Shown here: piece by piece, positions 1 through 9,106 of the stretch | Layout of the letters: every line of letters starts with the position of its first letter | How positions within the stretch are numbered: the stretch's first letter is position 1 | Origin: RUG369 sp050949645 | GTDB taxonomy: Bacteria > Planctomycetota > Planctomycetia > Pirellulales > Thermoguttaceae | Length of the DNA stretch: 64,000 nucleotides | Assembly (NCBI GenBank): GCA_050949645.1 | Contig: JBMNGC010000001.1 | Coordinates: forward strand, 1,054,001-1,118,000 | Reading direction: 5' to 3' | Made by a program: the position numbers and the translations under genes | Notes under the pieces: model-generated | Database searches by the model: none | Seen by the model: only the letters and a program-made list of their open reading frames with translations | What the model was told of the DNA's origin: nothing

Positions 1-1337
1 CCCTCTTCCATCGCAGCGTTGAGATCGACAAGGAGTTCGACGTCTGTATGCAAAGAACAGCGTGGACATTGAGCGAATTTCCCGTGAGAGACGCAACTCG
101 TGAGATTCTCTGAACCCGTGATCGTGAAGATTCCTCCGAGTCCTGGCGTGTCGGCAAAGAGCCCGGCGAGCGCGTCTGAAAGCCATTGACGCACCTTGGG
201 GGAAGACGCGCACATCGCGCTGTATGCGCCTTCGGCGATCCCGCGTTCCTCCTCGTGAGCGTCGAAAAACGTCGTCGGCATGGCGCGCGGCTCGTTCATG
301 TAGAGGTAAACGTCGATCCCATAGGTTTTAGCTCTATTAACCAAATTGCGGAGGTTAGCGCGACGAATTTCGGACTTGTCGCCGAATTCAGGAAAGATCG
401 GACTTGGCGGAGCAAGGTCACGCAGCAAGGAGTGGAGCCACACGCCGCTGACGCCGCGCGCCGCGAGCTTCCGGAGCAGTTCGTCAGGATAGATTTTTGA
501 ACTGTCCTGCAGCAACGGGTCGCCAAAAAGTGCAAAATAGGAATGAAGATAGCAAAGTTTGAAAGTCGAATCGCGCGAGATGGAAGTTCCACCAGGAGCC
601 TCGGCGTCTGTCCGAGGCAAATCAGGCGTCTGATCATCAAATTCCTGCATGAAAGCAAAGAGCGGTTCTCTATTAACATAGTTGGAACTCGTAAAGACGT
701 CTGCAACCTCGTCTGCAATCTCGTTCAATGCGCGCAAGACGTCTTCAGACGGTTCCTCGAAAATCAAAGGAGCGCACAATGGTTTCGCGCCGAGCTTCAC
801 AAAGAGAAAGTCGTCTTCACGCAATCTCTTCGCGAGCTCTTCGCCGTTAAGTCGAAGAAGCGTCAGCAATTGTTCGTATGGAAGGAGCGACCAGTTGCGA
901 CGAAGGACAGTGATATAAACGCTGTCCGGAGACCATATTTGGTTGGCATAGGGTGGCAAACCCATACGTGTAGCGTACAGCTGAATGTTTTCAGGTCGAG
1001 TCTTTAGCGTTCGAGCCATGTCTTTGAGTGGGACAAGATTCCAGTTTCTCCAGACGAACGCTGCCGTTCTATTGGGGAAATGAGGTAGTGTTTCTGCTAG
1101 CTGGGCGCTTGTCGGAAGCAGTTCTTTTAACGAATCTGACTCACTCGAATTTGTTGTATCCGAATACTTTGGAGCGTATTCCGAATGATCAGGAACAGCG
1201 CTGAATTGACTTTGTTCCGAGGTCTGGATTATGAGCGATGATGAGGCGTCGGCAGTGGAGGTATACAAAAATGCGAGTAGAACTACGGCCAATACTTGCA
1301 AAACTTGAGGAGAACGTGTGCAAAAGGAGTGGTTCAT
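1..1337 (-). CDS. Secreted TIM-barrel-like protein, 5' part only
   Basis: The frame is open from an ATG at 1337 to the window edge, giving about 445 visible residues with the C terminus missing. Residues 1-31 form a signal peptide (short basic start, then LQVLAVVLLAFLY, cleavage near ADA). An AAAGGG lies 11 nt before the ATG. Around residues 290-440 the pattern is that of a glycosidase-like TIM barrel: GVSGVWLHSLL, then IDVYLYMNEPRA, then GLGGIFTITGSENLTSC followed by CPRC. Such sequences are typical of uncharacterised secreted proteins in Planctomycetes and Lentisphaerae. A carbohydrate-active role is inferred from the fold pattern alone and no substrate can be named. No partner gene is visible upstream; the next gene diverges. 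Confidence 0.7.
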   Translation of the reverse strand, partial: MNHSFCTRSPQVLQVLAVVLLAFLYTSTADASSSLIIQTSEQSQFSAVPDHSEYAPKYSDTTNSSESDSLKELLPTSAQLAETLPHFPNRTAAFVWRNWNLVPLKDMARTLKTRPENIQLYATRMGLPPYANQIWSPDSVYITVLRRNWSLLPYEQLLTLLRLNGEELAKRLREDDFLFVKLGAKPLCAPLIFEEPSEDVLRALNEIADEVADVFTSSNYVNREPLFAFMQEFDDQTPDLPRTDAEAPGGTSISRDSTFKLCYLHSYFALFGDPLLQDSSKIYPDELLRKLAARGVSGVWLHSLLRDLAPPSPIFPEFGDKSEIRRANLRNLVNRAKTYGIDVYLYMNEPRAMPTTFFDAHEEERGIAEGAYSAMCASSPKVRQWLSDALAGLFADTPGLGGIFTITGSENLTSCVSHGKFAQCPRCSLHTDVELLVDLNAAMEE

Positions 1338-1844
1338 CAGAAAAACATCCCTTTCTGTCTTATAATATAATAATTTTTCAACAATTTGAGGTGGCTCAAA
1401 AATATTTTAAGCCCTTTATCTGACCATTTAGCAGGCTCCAACGCTAGCCCCAAAGCCGTTGTACCTACGAATCTAACCAAAACTAAGCCGGAATGTTCAT
1501 AAAACACAAACGCTATTATATCGCAAAAAAAAAACGTCTTTACATTCCAAATGAGTTTGCTAAAATATCACCCGTGGCTAGAGAAACACTATATATGTGA
1601 TTTTTCTGTCCATTTTGATTATATACGGCGTCTGCAAGGGTAAATCTTACCTTATCCGTAAAATCGTTAAAAGAGTTAAAACTGTTCCTTTTTGGAGCCT
1701 TTGACTACTTATGCGAATGCCGCAGGCGTGGCAAGCGTCCTTCTGACCGAGCGAAATTTTTGGTCGTCGACGTTCCTGAATACAAATTGATAATGAGACG
1801 CAACCCTTGAGGTAGAAACGACAATCAGCGTCGAAGGAGTGACA
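1338..1844. other. Divergent intergenic region upstream of dcd
   Basis: About 500 bp separates the secreted-protein start (minus) from dcd (plus). It is AT-rich near 1360-1420, with repeated TATAAT-like tracts, and holds a 10-A run at about 1525-1534. A plus-strand promoter candidate lies at 1539-1566. If it is used, the dcd transcript has a leader of about 270 nt. No convincing ORF, tRNA or known riboswitch was recognised; short minus-strand frames that run into dcd look like shadows. Confidence 0.5.
1539..1566 (+). promoter_or_regulatory. Candidate promoter for dcd-nrdDG
   Basis: TTTACA at 1539-1544, a 16-nt spacer, and TAAAAT at 1561-1566 resemble a sigma-70-type promoter reading toward dcd. 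The predicted start near 1573 leaves a long untranslated leader. This rests on motif matching only. Confidence 0.4.
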
Positions 1845-2387
1845 ATGATCCTTTCCGGTCTTGAAATAGAAAAAGAAGTCGCTAACGGAAATATTGTCAT
1901 AACGCCGTTCAATCGTAAGAACCTCAATCCCAACAGTTATAACCTGCGTCTCCATGACGAGCTCCTGGTATATGACGAGCCTACGCTCGACATGAAGAAG
2001 CCCAACGCCTACAGTATGATCAAAATCCCGGAAAGCGGTTATCTGCTTCGTCCGGGGCGCGTCTATCTTGGACGTACTTTAGAACACACGGAAACCAAAA
2101 CGCTCGTGCCAATGCTTGAAGGACGTTCTTCAGTGGGGCGACTCGGTCTGTCGATTCATATCACTGCTGGGTTTGGCGATATTGGCTTCCGTGGTTTTTG
2201 GACTCTTGAATTGCACTGCATTGAGCCGATACGTATTTACCCCTTCATAGAGATCTGCCAGATCTACTACCACACGATCGAAGGGGAATATATAACCTAT
2301 ACGAGCGGTAAATATCAGAACAACACGGGAGTCCAACCCAGTAAGATGTATCTTGATTTTGAAAAGGAAAAGGACGGAGCAAGCTGA
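1845..2387 (+). CDS. dcd: dCTP deaminase
   Basis: 180 residues, the usual size of dCTP deaminases of the dUTPase-like trimeric family. The enzyme deaminates dCTP to dUTP (or to dUMP in bifunctional forms), feeding dTMP synthesis. Visible signatures are MILSGLEI at the start, the phosphate/nucleotide-binding stretch EGRSSVGRLGLS at residues 92-103, and FWTLEL with the expected catalytic Glu at 122. The C-terminal lid YQNNTGVQPSKM is at 157-168. The ATG at 1845 is preferred over an in-frame GTG at 1839 because GAAGGAG sits 5 nt before it and family members begin with MILS. It lies directly upstream of nrdD, forming a deoxynucleotide-supply cluster. Mono- versus bifunctionality cannot be decided here. 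Confidence 0.93.
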   Translation: MILSGLEIEKEVANGNIVITPFNRKNLNPNSYNLRLHDELLVYDEPTLDMKKPNAYSMIKIPESGYLLRPGRVYLGRTLEHTETKTLVPMLEGRSSVGRLGLSIHITAGFGDIGFRGFWTLELHCIEPIRIYPFIEICQIYYHTIEGEYITYTSGKYQNNTGVQPSKMYLDFEKEKDGAS

Positions 2388-2472
2388 ATCGGAATCCCTT
2401 GTGGATTTCCTTTCACCCGATCCTCCCGCTTTTCCTACGCTTTTTTATGTATATTATTGTTGGTCTAGCGCT

Positions 2473-4968
2473 ATGAGTCCCTGCAAAGAACCTGTGCTTC
2501 TATGTGAAGAAATCAAATTTATCGTTAAACGCGACGGCCGTAAAACGCCTTTCATTCCAGCGAAAATTGGTTCCGCGATTCAAAAGGCGTTTGTCGCGAT
2601 GCGTCAGCCTCAGTCAAACGAGTACATCGAACAACTGACAGACCTGGTTGTCGAGAAGCTCGTTGAACAAAGTCTCTTTACGCCCGGAGTAGAGCAGATT
2701 CAAGACGTCGTCGAGTCCGTCCTCGCTGAGAACGGACACGTTCGCACCGCTCGAAATTATATTGCCTACCGCCTGGAACGCACACGCGTTCGAGAGACGA
2801 AGATGCGGCTGATGAAGACGTTTGAAGACATCACGTTTAACGACTCGAAAGAGAGCGACGTTAAGCGCGAGAACGCCAACGTCAACGGCGACACCGCGAT
2901 GGGACAGATGCTCAAGTATGGTTCCGAGGGCGCTAAAGAATTTTTCCATAAATTCATGCTTAAGCCGGAGCACTCCAAGGCTCATCTCGATGGCGATATT
3001 CATATCCATGACCTCGACTTCTACTCGATGACAACGACGTGCTGTCAGATCGACCTAATACGTCTCTTCAAGGGTGGATTCAGCACCGGTCACGGCGTTT
3101 TGCGCGAACCCAACGACATTCAGTCGTATGCCGCGCTTGCGTGCATTGCGATTCAATCGAACCAGAATGATCAACACGGCGGTCAATCGATCGTTAACTT
3201 CGACTATGGGCTCGCTCCGGGCGTTATCAAGACGTTCCGCAGGTGTTACCGTAACAATGTTGTCAAGGGCGTCCAATTCCTGACGCGAGATCACGACTCC
3301 TCGCTCGTCGACGACATGAAAACCCTGCACAAGGAGCTCTTTGACGCCGGACTCGAACTCAGGTTCGAGGAATACGAAGAATTCCAGAAAAAGGAGAACG
3401 AGTTAATTCTGAGTCGCCTTGGCGAAAAGATCGCCGCCGGATCCAAGGCTGCTAACGCGGAGAAGCTTGATCAGGCGCTCCTTGCAGAAATTCAGGCTGA
3501 AGCTCTCGTTCAAGCAAAAGCGGAAACCGATCGCGCGACCTATCAGGCTATGGAAGCGCTTATCCATAATCTTAATACGATGCACAGCCGCGCCGGCGCG
3601 CAGACGCCCTTCTCTTCCATCAACTACGGTATGGACGTTTCCCCCGAAGGACGGCTCGTCGTTAAGAACGTGTTGCTAGCTCATGAAGCGGGGCTTGGCG
3701 CAGGCGAGACCCCAATCTTTCCGATCCATATCTTCCGCGTCAAGGAAGGTATTAATGTCGCGCCGGGCGAACCAAACTATGACCTTTTCAAGCTCGCGTG
3801 CCGCGTGAGTTCGAAGCGTTTGTTCCCGAATTTCGCATTCCAGGACGCTCCGTTCAATCTACAATATTATAAGCCGGGTCATCCGGAGACGGAAATCGCC
3901 TACATGGGGTGCCGTACTCGCGTTGTCGGTAACATCTACGATCCGACTCGCGAGATTACTTACTCTCGCGGCAACCTGAGCTTCACGTCGATTAACTTAC
4001 CGAGAATCGCGCTGCGAGCTCATCGCAATACAAACTTTTTCTTCGAAGAGCTCGAGCGCAAGCTTGATCTTTGCGTCGACCAGCTTCTGGAACGCTTCCG
4101 CGTCCAATCTTCGAGAAAGGTTAAAAACTTCCCCTTCCTTATGGGGCAAGGCGTCTGGCTTGACAGCGGAAAGCTCAACCCCGAGGACACGGTAGGCGAA
4201 GTTCTCAAACATGGAACGCTTTCTGTAGGGTTTATCGGACTCGCGGAAACGCTTAAGGCGCTCGTTGGATTTCATCACGGTGAAAGTGAAAGAGCCCAAA
4301 ACCTCGGACTTGAAATCGTCTCCTTCATGCGTCATTATCTTGACGAGAAATCCAGACAGATGAAGCTGAATTTCTCGCTCCTTGCTACGCCCGCAGAGGG
4401 GCTGTCCGGGCGATTTATTAAAATCGACCGCGAGCGTTTCGGAAAAATCGAAGGCGTTACCGATCGCGAATATTACACCAATAGCTTCCATATTCCGGTT
4501 TACTTCAATACCCCCGCGTGGAAGAAGATCCAACTTGAAGCGCCTTATCATGCCCTGACGAACGCTGGTCACATCACTTACGTTGAGCTTGACGGCGACA
4601 CGACCCAGAACCTCGACGCTTTCGAAAAAGTCGTTCACGCGATGCGCAAGGCGGGCGTCGGATACGGCGCGATTAACCACCCCATCGACTCCGACCCTGA
4701 GTGCGGATTCTACGGCTACATCAACGGCGACGTGTGCCCTAAATGCGGTCGTAAAGAGACGCCGGAATCGCCATTCGAGCGCGTTCGTCGCATTACTGGC
4801 TACCTCGTTGGCACCCTTGACAGGTTCAACAACGCCAAGCGTGCCGAAGTTCGCGACCGCGTGCCACACAGCGTTTTCAACTCCTCCCTGCGCGACTCTT
4901 CCGCAAGTGAAGGCAGCGAAGACAAAGACTCTCAAGATATTAACCAAGACCAAGGAGCAGCGAAATGA
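2473..4968 (+). CDS. nrdD: Anaerobic ribonucleoside-triphosphate reductase (class III)
   Basis: 831 residues. It reduces ribonucleoside triphosphates to deoxynucleotides using an oxygen-sensitive glycyl radical, and works with NrdG. An ATP-cone regulatory domain covers about residues 15-105 (FIVKRDGRKTPFIPAKIG). The C terminus has the glycyl-radical motif RITGYL with Gly776, preceded by a Cys-rich zinc site (CPKC, Cys755 and Cys758; another Cys at 744). The open frame extends back to 2353 inside dcd, but ATG 2473 is the family-like start. No strong Shine-Dalgarno precedes it, so translation may depend on upstream dcd translation or a short leader; a TATATT lies about 20 nt upstream. It overlaps nrdG by an ATGA. 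A strictly anaerobic enzyme implies DNA synthesis without oxygen in this organism. Confidence 0.96.
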   Translation: MSPCKEPVLLCEEIKFIVKRDGRKTPFIPAKIGSAIQKAFVAMRQPQSNEYIEQLTDLVVEKLVEQSLFTPGVEQIQDVVESVLAENGHVRTARNYIAYRLERTRVRETKMRLMKTFEDITFNDSKESDVKRENANVNGDTAMGQMLKYGSEGAKEFFHKFMLKPEHSKAHLDGDIHIHDLDFYSMTTTCCQIDLIRLFKGGFSTGHGVLREPNDIQSYAALACIAIQSNQNDQHGGQSIVNFDYGLAPGVIKTFRRCYRNNVVKGVQFLTRDHDSSLVDDMKTLHKELFDAGLELRFEEYEEFQKKENELILSRLGEKIAAGSKAANAEKLDQALLAEIQAEALVQAKAETDRATYQAMEALIHNLNTMHSRAGAQTPFSSINYGMDVSPEGRLVVKNVLLAHEAGLGAGETPIFPIHIFRVKEGINVAPGEPNYDLFKLACRVSSKRLFPNFAFQDAPFNLQYYKPGHPETEIAYMGCRTRVVGNIYDPTREITYSRGNLSFTSINLPRIALRAHRNTNFFFEELERKLDLCVDQLLERFRVQSSRKVKNFPFLMGQGVWLDSGKLNPEDTVGEVLKHGTLSVGFIGLAETLKALVGFHHGESERAQNLGLEIVSFMRHYLDEKSRQMKLNFSLLATPAEGLSGRFIKIDRERFGKIEGVTDREYYTNSFHIPVYFNTPAWKKIQLEAPYHALTNAGHITYVELDGDTTQNLDAFEKVVHAMRKAGVGYGAINHPIDSDPECGFYGYINGDVCPKCGRKETPESPFERVRRITGYLVGTLDRFNNAKRAEVRDRVPHSVFNSSLRDSSASEGSEDKDSQDINQDQGAAK

Positions 4969-5486
4969 AGATAAGAATTGCCGGCGTCGTTCGCGATTCG
5001 ATCGTCGACGGGCCCGGGTTGCGGTATACTTTGTTTGTTCAGGGATGTCCTCGTCGTTGTCCTGGATGCCATAATCCACAAACCCACGATCCTGAGGGCG
5101 GTGTTGAAACAACAACCGAACGTCTCTTGAAGGACGTCGCTTCCGACCCTCTTCTGGACGGCGTTACGTTCAGCGGCGGCGAGCCTTTCATGCAGGCGGC
5201 GGCGCTTGCGGAGATGGCTAGCGAAATCCGAAAAATTGGACTTAATATCGTTGTCTACACCGGTTATACGTGGGAAGAGCTCCGCAAAGCTAAACGTCGG
5301 GATTGGGACAAGCTCATCTCGCTTGCCGACGTTATTGTCGACGGTCCTTTCGTTCATGAACTGCGAGATTGGCGTCTGAATTTCAAGGGCTCGACGAATC
5401 AGCGATACATCGATGCAAAAAAATCGCTTGCAAAGGGTCGCGTCGTTGAGATCAAATCGTTAGCGCACATGCCGGCTTGTACCTGA
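4965..5486 (+). CDS. nrdG: Anaerobic ribonucleotide reductase activating protein (radical SAM)
   Basis: 173 residues. It carries the radical SAM cluster motif CPRRCPGC with cysteines 28, 32 and 35, and a TFSGGEP motif at about 68-74 that contacts S-adenosylmethionine. It generates the glycyl radical on NrdD. The ATG overlaps the nrdD stop (ATGA), which implies translational coupling and matched production of enzyme and activase. A strong terminator follows 16 nt after the stop. Length and motifs are normal for NrdG. Confidence 0.96.
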   Translation: MKIRIAGVVRDSIVDGPGLRYTLFVQGCPRRCPGCHNPQTHDPEGGVETTTERLLKDVASDPLLDGVTFSGGEPFMQAAALAEMASEIRKIGLNIVVYTGYTWEELRKAKRRDWDKLISLADVIVDGPFVHELRDWRLNFKGSTNQRYIDAKKSLAKGRVVEIKSLAHMPACT

Positions 5487-5501
5487 TGAAATTCTATTTC
5501 A

Positions 5502-5540
5502 GATCCGCGCGTTTTGTATGAGACGCGCGGATCTTTTCTT
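5502..5540 (+). terminator. Rho-independent terminator after nrdG
   Basis: A perfect 10-bp stem (GATCCGCGCG at 5502-5511, CGCGCGGATC at 5524-5533) with a 12-nt loop, followed by TTTTCTTTTCTT. It closes the dcd-nrdD-nrdG unit. Confidence 0.9.
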
Positions 5541-5578
5541 TTCTTGTTGTTGCGCTGCCACGCTGCCAAAAATATCTA

Positions 5579-5607
5579 TTGAGACAGTCGATCGAAATCT
5601 TTAGAAT
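5579..5607 (+). promoter_or_regulatory. Candidate promoter for the secreted protein at 5667
   Basis: TTGAGA at 5579-5584, a 17-nt spacer and TAGAAT at 5602-5607. It lies between the nrdG terminator and the next gene, as expected for an independent transcription unit. Confidence 0.5.
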
Positions 5608-5666
5608 GGTCGTCGATCCAGGGAATGAATTATCCACCTGATTCAATAATGGCGCAAGGCTTCGTA

Positions 5667-7214
5667 ATGACAAGACGCAGCAAGATAAATTGCTTGAAAA
5701 ACGACGAATCATTTAAGGCAAGACGTTTCTCAACGTCAAGTCGAATGATCGGCGTTGCGCTTTCATTTTTCTGCGTCTGTTCCATCGCGATCGCCCAGGA
5801 TTTTTATGGGGATATGGCGTATCCCATCGGCCCGCAAATTGTCGACGGCTTTTCATCTGGCGAGATATATGGTTTTCCAGGCGATATCCCCGGCGCGCGT
5901 TTTGACGGAGGCGCCTTCCCGAGTTATCCGCTGCCAGTCGACGGATATACGCCGTTCATGGAATTTCAGAACGGTCAGTTGTATCCATCGCAGACTCTTC
6001 CACAAAATTTTAACGGGTTCTTCGACGGCCAGGTCATCCCTGGCGCCAATGGCCAGTATCGTATTCTCGGCGAGGTTACTGGCGATATTCCTATTGGCAA
6101 CTCCCAGTATGACAATATTCCTATTCTCGAAGATCCACAAATCAACGCCGTTCCAAGGCTTCCGGAGCTCAACGTTCCGATCAACGACTCAGCGTTTATC
6201 GACCGCGTTGATGCGTTGCGCGGGCGGTTTTCAAAACTTCCCCTCTCCGTTCAACGTTCGACTCCCGGTCGATTGCTAAGATATTCTCTTATTGGCGGCG
6301 CCGAACAGACTTTCCTCGCTCCGAGAACGTCCGTAACGACGACGGGAACAGGAGAAACAACGTCGCAGTCTGAACTTCAACCTATATTCGCGCTTGGAGC
6401 GCTCTGCTGGAATTATCCATGCTCCAATCGCCGAATTCTTCGTGAAGTCGACGGCAGACCAATACCTGCCGTCGGATTTGGCTTTCAGTCGCAACGTGGC
6501 GAACTCCTGGCGGCGCTGGCATTTGCACGAATCGATAGAAATTATGAAATTCACGTGGACGGCAAAACATTTACCGTTCAAGATCTTGTGGAATGGGAAA
6601 AGTATTCTTGCTCCTCTTACGCTAATCTCTCACTCGTCGCCGTCGGACTGGCGCATTACTCCCAAGATCCAGACGAAACGTGGGTTAACGCTCAAGGCGA
6701 AACGTGGTCGCTAGCAAAGATACTTGAGCAGGAATCACAGCGTCCTATCGATTGGGAAACGGCCGAAGCCACGAATAAACTTCTTGCCTTTACCTATCTT
6801 CTCGGCCGGCTGAAGATGAGCGCGCACGCACAGACTCCCGAGCTCGGCGAGGCCTTGAAAAGAACCGAGGAGTTTCTTATTGCGGTGAAAAATCGCGTTT
6901 GGGATCTGATGGGCGATAAGGCGCTCAGTTCGTCCCTGTTCTTTAATACTAGTTTCGAGCTTTCTACACCGTACATGACGGTCTATGTCAATGGCAAGCT
7001 ACTACGCTGGATCGTGCTTGTCTCGTCGCCCGAGGAGATGCGCGGTCAACGCATGAAACGCGCAATGTTCGAGCTATGTGGACTCGTCGACCAACTCTTC
7101 AACTCCGTCGACGACCTCGATACGCTTTCCGCGATAGACGAAGAAACGCTTGCTATCGCGATGCAGACGCTAATCATGTATCGAAAGAGTCTTGCGACAG
7201 ACGAAGCGCAATAA
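5667..7214 (+). CDS. Secreted hypothetical protein
   Basis: 515 residues from the ATG at 5667, which has AAGG 7 nt upstream; an in-frame ATG at 5625 is possible but its GGGA is too close. A basic n-region is followed by MIGVALSFFCVCSIAIAQ, a signal peptide with cleavage after AIAQ. The next 130 residues are rich in Gly, Pro, Phe and Tyr (low complexity, with repeats of the type FDGQVIPGANGQY). The C-terminal 320 residues are helical and more conserved-looking, with ALGALCWNYPC and a region around VEWEKYSCSSYANLSLVAVGLAHY. That region may be an alpha-toroid-like fold, but this is a guess from pattern. It ends 5 bp from the convergent gene. I do not recognise a function; export to the periplasm or beyond is the only supported statement. 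Confidence 0.75.
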   Translation: MTRRSKINCLKNDESFKARRFSTSSRMIGVALSFFCVCSIAIAQDFYGDMAYPIGPQIVDGFSSGEIYGFPGDIPGARFDGGAFPSYPLPVDGYTPFMEFQNGQLYPSQTLPQNFNGFFDGQVIPGANGQYRILGEVTGDIPIGNSQYDNIPILEDPQINAVPRLPELNVPINDSAFIDRVDALRGRFSKLPLSVQRSTPGRLLRYSLIGGAEQTFLAPRTSVTTTGTGETTSQSELQPIFALGALCWNYPCSNRRILREVDGRPIPAVGFGFQSQRGELLAALAFARIDRNYEIHVDGKTFTVQDLVEWEKYSCSSYANLSLVAVGLAHYSQDPDETWVNAQGETWSLAKILEQESQRPIDWETAEATNKLLAFTYLLGRLKMSAHAQTPELGEALKRTEEFLIAVKNRVWDLMGDKALSSSLFFNTSFELSTPYMTVYVNGKLLRWIVLVSSPEEMRGQRMKRAMFELCGLVDQLFNSVDDLDTLSAIDEETLAIAMQTLIMYRKSLATDEAQ

Positions 7215-7219
7215 AGACC

Positions 7220-8965
7220 TCAGTCATCCACGTCGTCAAAATCCATGAGTCGGACTTCGTCGTCAAGGATCCAGGAAAAACGACCGAGTATCAATCCGTA
7301 AAACATAGCCAATAAGGGGATAACAGTTGGCGCTAGAAAGACGATCGCCGTCGTATTGCGCAACGCAAGTACTGCGAATGACGGCACGAAGCAAAAAACG
7401 GCAGAAAAGAGGTACAGTTCCAACCACAGATGGAATTTAGAGATGAAACTCGTAAAGACGCGCCATGTGATCGGGCAAAATGGTAAATCGGTTTGATGCG
7501 TTGAAATCCAGAAGATGGGAAAGAAAAACCAAAAGCAGATCGTAAAGCCGAGAATGGAAAACAATTCTGCAATTGATGGAAAAGCTGTCGCAACAAAATC
7601 TTCAAGATCGACGCCGGCTAACTTGTTAAACACAGAAGCAACAAGCGTGCCCGGCAAAAATGAGACAACCATAAACGCCAAAAACCAGAATCCGTAACCA
7701 AAAAATCCTCCTAAATCCTCGCTACGCCACTCTACAACCTTTCTAGCGCCACTGTTGCCGGCATTATAAACAGACCAAAAATAGAGTCCTAAGAAACTGC
7801 AGGTTACGGTCGACATTATCAGTAAAAAGACGGACGAAAAAAGCAGTTCCATCTCGGCAATGGCGCCGCCAATCTGGCCAGCAAGGGGTACAGCCAGGAT
7901 GCGGCTAGGTTTCACCACAAAATGCGATACCGTAACCATAGCGATTAGGCAGATAACGACAATCCCCATTCGAGACCAAATTTCTTCAGAGCGAACTGCC
8001 TGGAACGTCTTGTTGAAGAGAGGTGCGGGCTTGGGAGGAGAAGGAAGCGACCAGACTAGTTGACCGTTTTTAGGACGTAAAACCATTGGCGGGAGGAATT
8101 TTACAAGATCTTCCGCCTCATTTAGACGCTCTTCTCTGCGTTTTGCCCTTCTTTCCAACCACTGTTCAAAGCGCCCTTTTTTAGGTCGATAAGACGCTTC
8201 CGTTCTTTCAAAAGAAAGATCATTATACGAATCCCGTTTTCTTGGAGGCCTGTATTTCTCAGCGGGATACAACTTGGGGTCGGGACCGGTCCTTTTGTCG
8301 TTTGGGTCAATCATTGCCGTTTGACCGTTAGACCTTTGAAAGGCGATCATCGGCGCAACAGGCACTTCGCCAATCTCATAGACGCCGCGGTTCTTCGGTT
8401 GAAATTTTACGTCAAGAGAATCTTGTTGCTTCTTTAACGCATCAGTCACGATTGTTTTAGCGCCACAGTCCGGGCAGGCAATCTCCTTACCTAACATATC
8501 GACCGTCGCATGCATTAACGTCTCGCAAATGCGGCAGCGAACGGGAAGATACACGCGTGCGTCAGGCTTCGCCTTGCCTTGATGATCATCGCGAACGGCA
8601 TAGACGTCGTCAGCTTCCATGTCGAGCCCGACGCGATTGGGATTTGTAAGAGGCGAGAGCATTTTGTCGCGTTCACGCTTCTTTTTATCAAAGTATTGGC
8701 GTTCGTAATCCGTCGGCGTGTCGAAATCAAGATAGTTCGGAACGGCAACCTCACACTCGCAGTCTGGACAGACGACGGTAGACCCTACGTCTTTCTTCGT
8801 CGCCGAAAGCAAGGTACGGCAATGGGGACAAGCAAAGGTTCGATAGCGGAAAGACTCCAAGACGCTGTCGTCGACGTCAGAGGTTGGAACTGCCTTATAA
8901 ACGTCCTCAGAAGAATTTAACTTCTTGGAAGATTGATATTCGTTGTTGCGATTTTCAGAAGCCAT
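7220..8965 (-). CDS. Zinc-ribbon multi-pass membrane protein
   Basis: 581 residues. Two CxxC...CxxC zinc ribbons are visible: Cys46/49/66/69 (CPHC...CPDC) and Cys144/147/164/167 (CRIC...CPDC). A charged cytoplasmic linker runs to about residue 330. Several hydrophobic segments follow (about five or six) in the last 240 residues, for example MGIVVICLIAMVTVSHFVV and a FLILLIMSTVTCSFLG-like stretch. This architecture, ribbons followed by a membrane domain, is common in uncharacterised planctomycete proteins. No catalytic motif was found. Its stop is 5 bp from the end of the convergent secreted protein, with no terminator between. It lies downstream of purM on the same strand, separated by a hairpin. 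Confidence 0.8.
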   Translation of the reverse strand: MASENRNNEYQSSKKLNSSEDVYKAVPTSDVDDSVLESFRYRTFACPHCRTLLSATKKDVGSTVVCPDCECEVAVPNYLDFDTPTDYERQYFDKKKRERDKMLSPLTNPNRVGLDMEADDVYAVRDDHQGKAKPDARVYLPVRCRICETLMHATVDMLGKEIACPDCGAKTIVTDALKKQQDSLDVKFQPKNRGVYEIGEVPVAPMIAFQRSNGQTAMIDPNDKRTGPDPKLYPAEKYRPPRKRDSYNDLSFERTEASYRPKKGRFEQWLERRAKRREERLNEAEDLVKFLPPMVLRPKNGQLVWSLPSPPKPAPLFNKTFQAVRSEEIWSRMGIVVICLIAMVTVSHFVVKPSRILAVPLAGQIGGAIAEMELLFSSVFLLIMSTVTCSFLGLYFWSVYNAGNSGARKVVEWRSEDLGGFFGYGFWFLAFMVVSFLPGTLVASVFNKLAGVDLEDFVATAFPSIAELFSILGFTICFWFFFPIFWISTHQTDLPFCPITWRVFTSFISKFHLWLELYLFSAVFCFVPSFAVLALRNTTAIVFLAPTVIPLLAMFYGLILGRFSWILDDEVRLMDFDDVDD

Positions 8966-9042
8966 GCGGAACCGCTCCGTTGATTGAGACGTTGTTTTAG
9001 AAAATCAACCGGGTTCAGGACTCGCGTCTTTCGACGCCAAAC

Positions 9043-9079
9043 TGACGTCAGGAACCGTGGGAAACGATTCCTGACGTCA
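9043..9079. repeat. Perfect 12-bp inverted repeat containing TGACGTCA
   Basis: TGACGTCAGGAA at 9043-9054 and TTCCTGACGTCA at 9068-9079 pair perfectly around a 13-nt loop, between the purM stop and the next minus-strand gene. Neither side has a T-run, so it is not a classic terminator. It could be a processing hairpin, an attenuator or an operator, since TGACGTCA is itself palindromic. A small 5-bp hairpin lies beside it at 9024-9037. Confidence 0.55.
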
Positions 9080-9106
9080 TAAATATAAAAGCTTCGTAGG
9101 TTAAAA

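Noticed and set aside
1647..1955. 102-residue minus frame overlapping the dcd start
   Set aside because: It overlaps dcd, has no ribosome site and no family signature.
3997..5115. 372-residue frame antisense to nrdD and nrdG
   Set aside because: It overlaps two clear genes, has no recognisable domain and is a codon shadow.
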